DNA of 29,137 nt from Oxalobacter formigenes (GCA_019424645.1 JAHYZB010000088.1:6299-35435), one strand, 5' to 3'; counted from the first letter of the stretch, positions 13,916 to 22,184 are shown. The notes: generated by a model from the letters alone, not told the origin. Made by a program: numbers and translations.

Positions 13916-15451
13916 ATGGCTAATCGAGAAGAATTACAACTGTTGCGCGAAGCGCGCTCAAACCATGCTGAAGCCCAGCTCCAGTTGGGTCAGCTGTATT
14001 TGTTCGGGACAAAAAGCCTCCCTCAAAGCCTGACCACTGCCCTGCACTGGTTAAGCCGTGCGGCGACGCAATCCAATAAGGAAGCGTGCCTTCTGATTGG
14101 CGACCATATTCCATATGAAATTGCCAGAAATTTTCCGGATCAGGTGGCGATCCAATCCTGGTACAGGACTGCCCTGACAGAAGGGCATTATGAAGCCGGC
14201 CTGGTACTGGCACGGCTGATCCTTTCAGACCCCAACCAGCTCGATGACAAAAGGTATGCCGAAGCCATTCGCATTCTGGAAACAATAGCCGATCATGATA
14301 TCGCCGAGGCACAATGGTTATTGGCTGAACTGGCAAAAGATCCCAATGCCCGGCCATCTATTATAAACAATGCCCTGAAATGGACGGCAAGGGCAGCCGA
14401 CGCAGGCATCATTGATGCACAGATCGCACTGATTGAACACGCATGGGAAAACAGGGATCACCTCATTTTCCTGCAACATGCCCTGCCAATCGCACGTTCA
14501 ATTATACAGGCAGACCAGCAGGGTGATGCCGGTCATATAGACGAACAGTCTTCCCGTTTGCTGTTCCGCTGCGGGCAACTGCTCCTGAAACAGGACAGTC
14601 AGGCATTTGAAGAGATTCAGGCCATGTGGGAACTGGCTGCCCGACAAAAAAATGCCGAAGCCGCTTTTTCATTAGGATTGTGGTACGCACGAATGAACGA
14701 AGACGGTATCCGCGTCAATTCCGGAGCGCCCGCCACCAGTTTCAAAAAAGCGATTCGATGGCTCACACAGGCTGGGGAACAAGGCCTGGCAAAGGCATGG
14801 TATGCCCTCTCGCTCATTTACCAAAAGGCAGAATTTTCGCAAAGAAACATGAACGATGCCCAACGTTATCTGGAACTGGCAGCCGATCTTGGACATGCAA
14901 CAGCACAGTATGAAAGAGGCATGCATGCATGGCGGGCACGTCGGGATGATGAATCCAACGACATTCAGGCGGTATACTGGCTTCAGAAAGCAAGCGGAAA
15001 TGGCAAAACGGAAGCGGCAACCGTCCTGAATAAAATTGCCCTGAAGGCGAATTCTGCATCATGGGCCGTTGCCGCCCGGGAATGCCTGACACATGAAATC
15101 TTCAGCAGTCATCCATTTCTGGCCGCCCGCATCGAACTGGCTGCTGTATTCGGACTGACGCGTCCGGAGGCGCTTTTGCTCGATATTCATAATGCCGACA
15201 AAGGTCATTGTCTTTTGGTCGATATTCGTGAGTTTTACAGACGTAGCAAGCGCAAGCTCATCCTGATTCAGACCGGTCAGGAACGTCAGGTGCTTTCACG
15301 GATCGGACGGCTTTTTGAAAAAGTGGATTGCGGCCTGAATGGTCCCGAGGGAAACTACAGGCAACGTCAATATCGTCTCAAGACAATGTTGCCCGCCGTT
15401 TATCATGAGACATCTGATAATGATGTAGATCTGAAAACAGCTGAAGCCTAG
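13916..15451 (+). CDS. Sel1-like tetratricopeptide repeat protein
   Basis: A 511-residue, probably cytoplasmic, helical-repeat protein. Sel1-type units are visible: HAEAQLQLGQLYLFGTKS (about 18-35) with ALHWLSRAA, later AEAAFSLGLWYARM, AIRWLTQAGEQGLAKAWYAL, YLELAADLGHATAQYERGMHAW, and AVYWLQKASGNGKTEAA. No signal peptide or transmembrane segment is present. The last 120 residues (from about LAARIELAAVFGLTRPEALLLD) are not repeats and look like a conserved helical tail of unknown function. ATG 13916 has no clear ribosome binding site. It ends 6 bases from the convergent ribE. Such proteins usually scaffold protein contacts; no specific partner can be named. Confidence 0.85.
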   Translation: MANREELQLLREARSNHAEAQLQLGQLYLFGTKSLPQSLTTALHWLSRAATQSNKEACLLIGDHIPYEIARNFPDQVAIQSWYRTALTEGHYEAGLVLARLILSDPNQLDDKRYAEAIRILETIADHDIAEAQWLLAELAKDPNARPSIINNALKWTARAADAGIIDAQIALIEHAWENRDHLIFLQHALPIARSIIQADQQGDAGHIDEQSSRLLFRCGQLLLKQDSQAFEEIQAMWELAARQKNAEAAFSLGLWYARMNEDGIRVNSGAPATSFKKAIRWLTQAGEQGLAKAWYALSLIYQKAEFSQRNMNDAQRYLELAADLGHATAQYERGMHAWRARRDDESNDIQAVYWLQKASGNGKTEAATVLNKIALKANSASWAVAARECLTHEIFSSHPFLAARIELAAVFGLTRPEALLLDIHNADKGHCLLVDIREFYRRSKRKLILIQTGQERQVLSRIGRLFEKVDCGLNGPEGNYRQRQYRLKTMLPAVYHETSDNDVDLKTAEA

Positions 15452-15457
15452 TCCCTA

Positions 15458-16072
15458 TTATTTACTGACGGCAAGCATGCGTTCCACATAACGGGCAATC
15501 AGATCGATTTCCAGATTGACACGGGAACCGGGCTTTAAATTCTTCAATGTCGTTACCTCGATTGTATGTGGAATCAGATTGATCGAAAACAGGCATCCTG
15601 TTTCGACATCAGTCACTTTGTTGATCGTCAGGGAAACACCGTTTACAGCCACCGATCCCTTGTAAGCCAGAAATTTGCCAAGATGAGAAGGAGCTTCAAT
15701 GACCAATTCCCAGGATTCGGCGACCGGTGAAAATTCGCGGACGACCCCGACTCCATCCACATGGCCGGAAACCAGATGGCCACCCAGCATATCGCCCAGC
15801 GCCATCGCTTTTTCCAGATTGACTTCATTCGTGCCGTCCAGGCCGGTTGTCTTATCCAGACTTTCATGTGACACATCTATTTTGAAACCGTTTTCCGTTT
15901 TTTCAACGACAGTCATACAGGCTCCGTTCAAGGCAATCGAATCGCCCGTTTTGACATCGTCCATGGACAACGTCCCTGCATTGATTTGCAAACGGACTCC
16001 GGCATTTTCATCTTTACCCTGAGGCGCCACAGATTCGATTTTTCCAACTGCCTGAATAATTCCCGTAAACAT
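15458..16072 (-). CDS. ribE: Riboflavin synthase, alpha subunit
   Basis: Dismutates two 6,7-dimethyl-8-ribityllumazines to riboflavin, the last step of the pathway. The 204-residue protein has two lumazine-binding repeats. The first begins MFTGIIQAVGKIESV with SIALNGACMTV; the second has GHLVSGHVDGVGVV and GSVAVNGVSLTIN, then FSINLIPHTIEVTTL. The N-terminal MFTGII is diagnostic. The start lies 12 bases after the ribD stop, so the two are very probably one operon. It converges with the Sel1-repeat gene. No FMN riboswitch is seen in front of the pair. Some nomenclatures call it ribC. Confidence 0.97.
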   Translation of the reverse strand: MFTGIIQAVGKIESVAPQGKDENAGVRLQINAGTLSMDDVKTGDSIALNGACMTVVEKTENGFKIDVSHESLDKTTGLDGTNEVNLEKAMALGDMLGGHLVSGHVDGVGVVREFSPVAESWELVIEAPSHLGKFLAYKGSVAVNGVSLTINKVTDVETGCLFSINLIPHTIEVTTLKNLKPGSRVNLEIDLIARYVERMLAVSK

Positions 16073-16084
16073 GTGTTTCCCCGA

Positions 16085-17206
16085 CTATTTGGTTAATCTC
16101 GCTATGATTCTTATATCGTTTTCTATCGTGCGGATTTCATGAAATTCGAACGATATCTTGTCGGCCAGATTGGCAATATCGTTCAGGCTCACCATGTTTC
16201 TACCGCTTCCGAGAAAACACGGTGCCAGATAGATCAGCATCTCATCGACAAAACCAGCCTGAATCAATGCCCCATTCAGGGTAGCACCGGCTTCGACATG
16301 GACTTCATTGATTTCCTTTTCCGCAAGGACTTTCATCATGTCAGCCAGATCGACACGACCGGTATCATTGATGACAGAGAATACCTCTACGCCCTTTTCC
16401 TGCATCGCTTCAATTTTGTAGGGAGACGCATTGGCCGAAAAAATCCATGTGTTGCCTCCATTTTCCAGAACACGGGCATCTATCGGTGTTTTCAGCTGGC
16501 TATCGATCACAATCCGTTTCGGCTGCCTGATCGCATCAGGCAAACGCACATTCAAGCGGGGATTATCCTTGATCACGGTTCCGATTCCAGTCATGACAGC
16601 ATCGGCGCGCATTCTCCATTCGTGGCCATCTCTTCTGGCAGCTTCCGATGTGATCCACTGGCTTTCCCCATTGGTTAGAGCGGTCTTGCCATAGAGACTG
16701 GCAGCCACTTTCATCCTCACCCAGGGACGTCCCTGCTCGAAACGCGACAGAAAACCTCGATTCAGTTCCCTTGCCTCATCAGGCAATACACCGCAAAGCA
16801 CTTCGATACCGTCAGCCTTGAGTCTGGCCAATCCTTTTCCTGCCACCTGACCGTTTGGATCTTCAATCGCGGCAACGACCCGTTTCACGTTTGCCCTGAT
16901 CAATGCGTCCGCACAGGGTGGTGTACGCCCGTGATGGCTGCATGGTTCCAGAGTGACGTACACCGTCGCACCCCGGCAATCTTTTCCACGTTGTGCTGCA
17001 TCGTTCAATGCTTCTATTTCGGCATGATTGCCTCCAGCGGCCTGAGTAAACCCCTCCCCGATAATTTCTCCGTTTTTGACAATCACACATCCCACTTTCG
17101 GATTGGGTGACGTCAGGACAGAACACTTCGCGGCAAGTTCCAGCGCACGCCGCATGAATTTCTCATCATCGGTCAGTGAAACATTACTTTTTTTCAATTC
17201 GCCCAT
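16085..17206 (-). CDS. ribD: Bifunctional riboflavin biosynthesis deaminase/reductase
   Basis: Performs the deamination and side-chain reduction of the pyrimidine intermediate in riboflavin synthesis. The N-terminal zinc deaminase domain (about residues 13-150) has NHAEIEAL with the catalytic HAE, and LEPCSHHGRTPPCADAL with the zinc cysteines. The C-terminal reductase domain (about 155-370) contains PWVRMKVAASLYGKTAL, DAVMTGIGTVIKDNPRLNVR and EVHVEAGATLNGALI. ATG 17206 has a weak AAAGCGA ribosome binding site. It is the first gene of the ribD-ribE pair. The glyA terminator lies upstream, so ribD must have its own promoter in the 55-base gap, though none stands out. nrdR is not present between glyA and ribD. 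Confidence 0.97.
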   Translation of the reverse strand: MGELKKSNVSLTDDEKFMRRALELAAKCSVLTSPNPKVGCVIVKNGEIIGEGFTQAAGGNHAEIEALNDAAQRGKDCRGATVYVTLEPCSHHGRTPPCADALIRANVKRVVAAIEDPNGQVAGKGLARLKADGIEVLCGVLPDEARELNRGFLSRFEQGRPWVRMKVAASLYGKTALTNGESQWITSEAARRDGHEWRMRADAVMTGIGTVIKDNPRLNVRLPDAIRQPKRIVIDSQLKTPIDARVLENGGNTWIFSANASPYKIEAMQEKGVEVFSVINDTGRVDLADMMKVLAEKEINEVHVEAGATLNGALIQAGFVDEMLIYLAPCFLGSGRNMVSLNDIANLADKISFEFHEIRTIENDIRIIARLTK

Positions 17207-17260
17207 ATTCGCTTTAAAGAAAGAAAATGTATCGAAGACAAACCTGAATTTTACCCTATA

Positions 17261-17291
17261 AAAAAAGCCACCTGTGTTCAGGTGGCTTTTT
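17261..17291 (-). terminator. Rho-independent terminator of glyA
   Basis: An 11-bp stem (AAAGCCACCTG with CAGGTGGCTTT, 17264-17274 and 17279-17289) encloses loop TGTT. On the minus strand T residues follow. It lies 15 bases after the glyA stop and separates glyA from ribD. Confidence 0.93.
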
Positions 17292-17305
17292 AAGAAAAAA
17301 CCGGA

Positions 17306-18553
17306 TCAGTGCTGATAAACCGGGAAAGCCGTCGTCAGTTTCTTGACATCGGCGCGTACACGTTCGATCGTAGCCTGATCGTCTGGATTTTCGATCACGT
17401 CAGCCAGCAGGTTACCTACAATTGCCGATTCTGTTTCCTTGAACCCACGTGTCGTCATGGCAGGGCTGCCCAGACGCACGCCAGAAGTTACGAAAGGTGT
17501 TTGTGGATCGTTTGGAATCGCATTCTTGTTACAGGTGATATGGCCGCTGTTCAGAATGGTTTCTGCCTGACGGCCAGTGATATTCTTGCTTTGCAAGTCG
17601 ACCAGCATAACGTGGGATTCAGTACGTCCGGAAATAATGCGGAAACCACGGTCAACGAGCGTTTTGGCCAGTACACTTGCATTTTTAAGAACCTGTTCCT
17701 GATACGTCTTGAATTCAGGTTGCAAGGCCTCCTTGAAAGCCACTGCCTTGCCTGCAATCACATGCATCAGCGGACCACCTTGCAGACCCGGGAAAACGGC
17801 GGAATTGATCTTGCGTTCGAATTCCGGTTTCATCAGAATAAAGCCGCCACGTGGGCCACGCAGGGATTTGTGAGTGGTGGACGTGACAAAATCAGCGTAA
17901 GGAACCGGGCTTGGATAGACACCTGCCGCGATCAAACCGGCATAGTGTGCCATATCGACCATGAAGAAAGCGCCGATATCTTTCGCGACTTTCGCAAAAC
18001 GTTCGAAATCAATACGCAGGGAGTAAGCAGATGCACCGGCAATGATCAGCTTCGGCTTGTGTTCGTGAGCCAGCTGTTCCATCTTGTCGTAATCGATCTC
18101 TTCTTTTTCATTCAAGCCATAGGAAACGACGTTGAACCATTTGCCGGACATGTTCAAAGCCATGCCGTGGGTCAGATGGCCGCCTTCGGCAAGCGACATA
18201 CCCATGATGGTGTCGCCCGGATTCAGCATGGCGAGGAAAATCGCCTGATTGGCCTGCGAACCGGAATTGGGCTGAACGTTGGCCGCTTCGGCACCGAAGA
18301 GTTTTTTTACGCGGTCCAGAGCAAGTTGTTCGGCAATGTCAACGTATTCGCAACCACCGTAATACCGTTTGCCGGGATACCCCTCCGCATATTTATTGGT
18401 CAGCTGAGAACCCTGAGCCTGCATGACGGCAGGCGAACAATAGTTTTCGGAAGCGATCAGTTCAATATGTTCTTCCTGACGGGTATTCTCACGCAAAATT
18501 GCGTCCCACAACTCGGAATCCACCTGAGCGAGGGAATAATCTTTAGCAAACAT
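17306..18553 (-). CDS. glyA: Serine hydroxymethyltransferase
   Basis: PLP enzyme that interconverts serine and glycine with tetrahydrofolate, the main source of one-carbon units. The 415-residue protein is full length. It begins MFAKDYSLAQVDSELWDAI, and has ENYCSPAVMQAQGSQLTNKYAEGYPGKRYYGGCEYVD, then SLAEGGHLTHG, VDMAHYAGLIAAGVYPSP, and TTTHKSLRGPRGG with the PLP lysine. The C-terminal ITCNKNAIPNDPQTPFVTSG is typical. ATG 18553 follows GGAG about 8 bases upstream. A 21-bp palindrome sits about 28 bases upstream of the start. The long antisense frame across this gene is a codon-usage shadow. Confidence 0.98.
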   Translation of the reverse strand: MFAKDYSLAQVDSELWDAILRENTRQEEHIELIASENYCSPAVMQAQGSQLTNKYAEGYPGKRYYGGCEYVDIAEQLALDRVKKLFGAEAANVQPNSGSQANQAIFLAMLNPGDTIMGMSLAEGGHLTHGMALNMSGKWFNVVSYGLNEKEEIDYDKMEQLAHEHKPKLIIAGASAYSLRIDFERFAKVAKDIGAFFMVDMAHYAGLIAAGVYPSPVPYADFVTSTTHKSLRGPRGGFILMKPEFERKINSAVFPGLQGGPLMHVIAGKAVAFKEALQPEFKTYQEQVLKNASVLAKTLVDRGFRIISGRTESHVMLVDLQSKNITGRQAETILNSGHITCNKNAIPNDPQTPFVTSGVRLGSPAMTTRGFKETESAIVGNLLADVIENPDDQATIERVRADVKKLTTAFPVYQH

Positions 18554-18580
18554 GTCCTACTCCAATGATTGAAAGTGACC

Positions 18581-18601
18581 TTTTCCACAATTTGTGGAAA
18601 A
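18581..18601. repeat. 21-bp perfect palindrome upstream of glyA
   Basis: Arms TTTTCCACAA (18581-18590) and TTGTGGAAAA (18592-18601) are exact inverses around a single T. The ten-base arm contains TTTTCCACA, which fits the relaxed DnaA-box consensus TTWTNCACA. It could bind a dimeric regulator or form a leader hairpin about 28 bases before the glyA start. Confidence 0.6.
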
Positions 18602-18809
18602 TGAAGGAACCCGAAAAACAGCCTCGATAGTCCCGTACGATGAGTCTTTTCACCTAAAAACGAATGAAAAGAACTAAAAAATAAATCGCAATAAAAATAG
18701 TGAAGGATTTTACAAGATGCCTCCGATTTCAGCAAGGCAGCTGATTGAAGTAATCATCGTCTTTTCTGGCCGGTTCTGCAAGTGCTCACTCATTTCAGGG
18801 CACTCATCG

Positions 18810-18815
18810 TATAAT
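18810..18815 (+). promoter_or_regulatory. Probable -10 element of the tautomerase gene
   Basis: Perfect TATAAT 44 bases upstream of ATG 18859. No good -35 is seen at 16-18 bases upstream. Confidence 0.5.
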
Positions 18816-18858
18816 CTGTCCGGTCAGATTTGTATGATTTTTATTGAAAAGGAATGAT

Positions 18859-19041
18859 ATGCCAACCATCAACATTCAAATTTTCGAAGGACGCACTGTC
18901 GAGCAAAAACGTGAACTCGTCAAAGCCATTACCGAAGCGACTGTCAAAACCCTGCAATGCAGTGAAGGTGCGGTCGATATCATTATTCAGGACGTCAAAA
19001 AGGAAAACTGGGCAACCGGCGGCAAGCTCTGGAGCGATTGA
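18859..19041 (+). CDS. 4-oxalocrotonate tautomerase family protein
   Basis: A 60-residue small tautomerase. After removal of Met the catalytic N-terminal Pro1 is exposed (PTINIQIFEGRT). RTVEQKRELVKAITEATVKT is the family's helix with the basic residues, and VDIIIQDVKKENWATGGKL is the second strand region. Length is the usual 60-62 residues. ATG 18859 has AAGGA about 5 bases upstream. No aromatic meta-cleavage genes are nearby, so the true substrate is unclear; family members often isomerise 2-hydroxymuconate. It is transcribed divergently from glyA and converges with the antiporter. Confidence 0.93.
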   Translation: MPTINIQIFEGRTVEQKRELVKAITEATVKTLQCSEGAVDIIIQDVKKENWATGGKLWSD

Positions 19042-19072
19042 TTTCCGCTTATGTCGGTTTCGTGACAGTCAG

Positions 19073-19096
19073 AATGAACCCGGCAGCGGGTTCATT
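19073..19096. terminator. Hairpin between tautomerase and antiporter genes
   Basis: A 10-bp perfect stem (AATGAACCCG with CGGGTTCATT) encloses GCAG. It overlaps the antiporter stop codon at 19092-19094. It lacks a T-run on both strands, so it is at best an atypical bidirectional terminator or an mRNA 3'-end stabiliser. Confidence 0.4.
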
Positions 19097-20354
19097 TCCA
19101 GAAACGATGGAGTAATGGTCTGACGGTCACACCATGAAACAGAATGGAAAGTGTAATGACGATCAACGTCAGATGGATCAGCTCCAGAGCCAGCGATTCC
19201 GACAATCCCTTGTCAATTGCATACATCAGATAATAAAGCGAACCGATCCCGCGGACACCGAACCAGGCGGACAGACCTTTTACCCGTTTCAAGCCTCTTA
19301 ACGGCAACAATCCGACATACACACTAACCGGACGGGCAACAAAGAAGAGGAACAGCGCCAGCCCGACCGCACGCCAGCTCCATGAATTGACGAAAAGCGT
19401 TCCGCCCACCAGCAAAATCAGAACCAGTTCCGACAGGCGTTCAAGGTATTCATTGAAGACCAGAGAACTGGAACTGACAAATGGAGCGGGTTCGCTCTCT
19501 GCCGATGTCGCGTCTGTCACTTCAATGCGTTCGCCGGATGCCACAGCGGCACGATACTCCGCCTGCCGCAAGGCAACAGCCGCAAAGAAAACGGCCAGAA
19601 AACCCCATGCATTGCACATCTCCGACACACCATACACCACCCCGATCAGACCGAGCCCCAGAAAATCATCCAGCAATCCATGGCGGTATTTCTGATGAAC
19701 CTTGCTGATCACACGCCCCAGCCCATATCCTGCCAGCCAGCCGATGACGACACCGGCTGCAGTTGCCCAGACAACATCCAGAAACAGCCATCTCCATCCA
19801 ATAAATCCGATTTTATGCAAACCCAATAACCCCATACCCAATACAACAAAAGGGAAAGCACTCCCGTCGTTCATCCCTGCTTCGCATGTCAGGGTAAACC
19901 GCAATTTATCGGAATCTCCCGGATGACGGCTCTGAACATCCGTCGCCAGAACCGGATCGGTGGGAGCGAGAAGCGCGGCAAGCAGGATGGCAGCCCCTAT
20001 CGGCAAACCCAGCACAAACCAGCCAAAAGCTGTCATCAGGCCAACGCTTATAACCATAGAACCCGAAGCCAGCAGAATCGGCGCGCGCCATCGCCAGATT
20101 TTGACCGGGACAGGCATTTTGACCCCTGCCGAAAACAGGGAAATCAGAACGGCGACTTCCGTCAATGCTTCAAGAAACTGCGATTGTTTCAGTGGATTGA
20201 AATGAAACAGATTCAGGCCTGTTGGCCCGACAAGAATGCCGATAGCCAGATAGAGAATGGCTGTCGTTACAGGCAAACGCCGCAGTACCGATGATGTAAC
20301 ACCGATAAAGAGCAAAAGACCACCTGTCAGCACAAACCAGTGAGCGTTATCCAT
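19092..20354 (-). CDS. Cation/proton antiporter (CPA family, NhaP-like)
   Basis: Inner-membrane sodium (or potassium)/proton exchanger of 420 residues, hydrophobic throughout with about 12 helices expected. The N-terminus HWFVLTGGLLLFIGVTSSVL is the first segment. LLAALLAPTDPVLATDVQ (about 125-142) and GMNDGSAFPFVVLGMGLLG (about 160-178) are the ion-translocation motifs, with TDP and ND residues in place. A short hydrophilic loop, RIEVTDATSAESEPAPF (about 277-295), is longer than I would expect. No C-terminal regulatory domain follows. ATG 20354 is clear. It converges with the tautomerase gene. Ion specificity cannot be decided. Confidence 0.88.
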   Translation of the reverse strand: MDNAHWFVLTGGLLLFIGVTSSVLRRLPVTTAILYLAIGILVGPTGLNLFHFNPLKQSQFLEALTEVAVLISLFSAGVKMPVPVKIWRWRAPILLASGSMVISVGLMTAFGWFVLGLPIGAAILLAALLAPTDPVLATDVQSRHPGDSDKLRFTLTCEAGMNDGSAFPFVVLGMGLLGLHKIGFIGWRWLFLDVVWATAAGVVIGWLAGYGLGRVISKVHQKYRHGLLDDFLGLGLIGVVYGVSEMCNAWGFLAVFFAAVALRQAEYRAAVASGERIEVTDATSAESEPAPFVSSSSLVFNEYLERLSELVLILLVGGTLFVNSWSWRAVGLALFLFFVARPVSVYVGLLPLRGLKRVKGLSAWFGVRGIGSLYYLMYAIDKGLSESLALELIHLTLIVITLSILFHGVTVRPLLHRFWK

Positions 20355-20514
20355 TGTTGGATGAATTTAATAAAATGTATTGAACGGATCAATTGTAAAA
20401 GAGTAAGGAACTTGAGAACATGATTTGCAATCAAATATTCATCTCATATTGTTACAAAGTTTTTCAGTTATGAAAGAACTTGATCCAGACGTGGATAATG
20501 AAGTGAATTCTAGT

Positions 20515-20529
20515 CCTGTTTCAAACAGG
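20515..20529. repeat. Small perfect palindrome upstream of the secreted-protein gene
   Basis: CCTGTTT and AAACAGG are exact inverses around one C, about 38 bases before the ATG of the following gene. It is well placed for an operator or a leader hairpin. A weak promoter pair TTGCAA / TATTGT lies further upstream (around 20425-20455). Confidence 0.35.
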
Positions 20530-20566
20530 CAAACAACCGTTTTATTTTTTGAACAAAGGCAAAAAG

Positions 20567-20941
20567 ATGAAACGTACCCTGTTTTTTCTGGTCTTCATTC
20601 TTTCGGCCAGCCTCGTTTCCAGTAATGCATTCGCGGACAGGTACCACGGGGATTATCATGGACGTTCAAGGACATCCATCGGAATCATGTTCGGTGGCCC
20701 GATATGGCCTTCTCCGGCATATGCACCCTATTATCCGTACTATCCTTACATGCCCTATTACCCTTACCCGCAAACAGTCGTTATTCAGTCAACACCAACG
20801 ACTTACATCGAAAAAGCGCCTGAAAACAATACCCGGCATTACTGGTATTACTGTACCGATCCGAAGGGATATTACCCTTATGTCCTGAAATGTAACGCCA
20901 ACTGGCAAAGGGTCATTCCATTTCCAGAAGGAACTCAATGA
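20567..20941 (+). CDS. Secreted Tyr/Pro-rich small protein
   Basis: A 124-residue protein with a Sec signal peptide, MKRTLFFLVFILSASLVSSN, cleaved after the AFA that follows. The mature part starts DRYHGDYHG. It has a low-complexity Tyr/Pro stretch, YAPYYPYYPYMPYYPYPQ (about 52-69), followed by TYIEKAPENNTRHYWYYC and a short tail with two cysteines (YYCTDPKGYYPYVLKC). I recall similar YPYY-rich, two-cysteine periplasmic or lipoprotein-adjacent proteins in beta-proteobacteria but no known function. AAAGG lies 7 bases before ATG 20567; an upstream TTG in frame has no better signal. It overlaps the next gene (TGA inside ATGATGA), implying translational coupling. Confidence 0.8.
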   Translation: MKRTLFFLVFILSASLVSSNAFADRYHGDYHGRSRTSIGIMFGGPIWPSPAYAPYYPYYPYMPYYPYPQTVVIQSTPTTYIEKAPENNTRHYWYYCTDPKGYYPYVLKCNANWQRVIPFPEGTQ

Positions 20942-21519
20942 TGAAACAGTCAAAAAATGAAATTTGCAATGCAGGAAAATCTGAAATAACGTTTCAATCC
21001 CGATATCTGTTGTTTCTTTTCCCGCTTGCACTGGCAGCCTGTTCGTCAATGCCTTCCGGCCCTAATGTCATGGTACTTCCGGGGAAAGGGGTCAGTTTCG
21101 AGCAATTCCGTGCGGATGATTTATTATGCCGGCAATATGCAGCTTCCCAGACCGGTACCAATTCAAATGATGCCGCTATCAACAGCGGTGTGAAAAGCGC
21201 AGCCGTGGGAACGGCACTCGGCGCAGCCGGGGGCGCGCTGATCGACGGCGGTCATGGCGCAGCGGTCGGAGCCGGGGTGGGTCTTGTATTTGGTGGATTG
21301 ACGGGAGCAGGTTCCGGCACGACAAGCAGTTATCAGGCACAACTGCGCTACGACAACGCATACCAGCAATGTATGTATTCAAGGGGTAACAGCATTCCTG
21401 TCACGACGAATTATTCAGGCGGAAACACACAAAATATTCCTCAGCGACAGCCGAATTATGGGCCACCCCCAAATACGCAGACGCCTCCCCCAGCTCGATA
21501 TATCGTCCCGGGTCAATAA
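20938..21519 (+). CDS. Glycine-zipper lipoprotein (YMGG-like)
   Basis: A 193-residue envelope lipoprotein. After a hydrophilic start (MMKQSKNEICNAGK) comes YLLFLFPLALAACSSMPSG, with lipobox LAAC (Cys about 35). The middle GVKSAAVGTALGAAGGALID, then GGHGAAVGAGVGLVFGGLTG, is a glycine zipper that can insert into membrane. The C-terminus is Pro/Gln-rich (PPPNTQTPPPARY). AAGGA precedes the ATGATG start; either ATG is possible. It overlaps the secreted Tyr/Pro-rich gene upstream, so the pair is one operon, and both are probably envelope structural or stress proteins. The lipobox would be far from the N-terminus if the first ATG is used, a minor oddity. Confidence 0.85.
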   Translation: MMKQSKNEICNAGKSEITFQSRYLLFLFPLALAACSSMPSGPNVMVLPGKGVSFEQFRADDLLCRQYAASQTGTNSNDAAINSGVKSAAVGTALGAAGGALIDGGHGAAVGAGVGLVFGGLTGAGSGTTSSYQAQLRYDNAYQQCMYSRGNSIPVTTNYSGGNTQNIPQRQPNYGPPPNTQTPPPARYIVPGQ

Positions 21520-21524
21520 ATACG

Positions 21525-21560
21525 CAAAAAAAGACGGCTGTTTTTTCAGCCGTCTTTCTA
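21525..21560. terminator. Bidirectional terminator between lipoprotein and OsmC genes
   Basis: Stem AAAGACGGCTG (21530-21540) with CAGCCGTCTTT (21547-21557), six-T loop, A-tract before and T-rich after. It serves the plus-strand lipoprotein gene and the convergent minus-strand osmC gene. Confidence 0.93.
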
Positions 21561-21580
21561 TTTTCCGGCAGGCTGCCCTC

Positions 21581-22006
21581 TCAGCTGACGAGCTGTGCAT
21601 CAACCGTTATTTCGGCATTCAACAATCTTGACACCGGACACCCTTCCTTTGCCCGTCCGACAGCCGTCTGGAATTCGTAGACATCCCCTCCAGGAATTTT
21701 CGCTTTAACATCCAGATGTATTTTTGTAATGGAAAAGCCCTTGTCCGTTTTTTCCATCGTCAGTGTCGCCGTTGTGTCGATTTCATCGGCCACCATATTG
21801 ACAGCACCCAGCCTTCCGGACAGATCCATGGTAAAACAGCCGGCATGAGCGGCCGCAATCAGTTCTTCCGGATTGGTTCCGCTTCCATCTTTAAAACGCG
21901 CCGAAAAGGAATAAGGTGTATTCGACAGCGTATTGCTTTCAGTCGTGAGTGTGCCTTTGCCATCCTTGATACCGCCATACCAGCGGGCTGTTCCTGTGCG
22001 ATTCAT
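21581..22006 (-). CDS. osmC: OsmC family peroxiredoxin-like protein
   Basis: A 141-residue OsmC/Ohr-family protein that reduces organic hydroperoxides with two cysteines. AAAHAGCFTMDLS (about 51-63) contains the first reactive Cys, and EGCPVSRLLNAEITVDAQL (about 121-139) the second. The N-terminal TARWYGGIKDGKGTLTTES is typical of OsmC. ATG 22006 has GGGAG 6 bases upstream. It is transcribed alone, convergent with the lipoprotein gene. OsmC rather than Ohr is suggested by the N-terminus, with moderate certainty. Confidence 0.93.
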   Translation of the reverse strand: MNRTGTARWYGGIKDGKGTLTTESNTLSNTPYSFSARFKDGSGTNPEELIAAAHAGCFTMDLSGRLGAVNMVADEIDTTATLTMEKTDKGFSITKIHLDVKAKIPGGDVYEFQTAVGRAKEGCPVSRLLNAEITVDAQLVS

Positions 22007-22155
22007 AATTTCTCCCGGTAATATTCAATTTAGAAAATACAAATGAAAAATCGTTTCATTAAGGAAAATAATATGAGCAGCCACCGAATCCTTTTTGATT
22101 TATAGCAGAGGACGGCTATTTAGTTAAAACAGATAACAATACCCATATGGAATTG

Positions 22156-22184
22156 TTCAAGTGTCCAAAAACTATTGTTATACT
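22156..22184 (+). promoter_or_regulatory. Candidate promoter of the UPF0149 gene
   Basis: TTCAAG (22156-22161) and TATACT (22179-22184), 17 bases apart, 46 bases upstream of ATG 22230. The -10 is a good match, the -35 weak. Confidence 0.4.

Larger units (their letters stand above)
18554..18858. other. Divergent intergenic region glyA / tautomerase
   Basis: About 305 bases with no gene. They contain a 21-bp palindrome near glyA (18581-18601) and a perfect TATAAT for the tautomerase gene (18810-18815). No riboswitch fold was recognised. Confidence 0.5.

Noticed and set aside
17309..18568. A 419-codon open frame opposite glyA
   Set aside because: Antisense shadow of a fully conserved glyA; no start signal and no recognisable protein.
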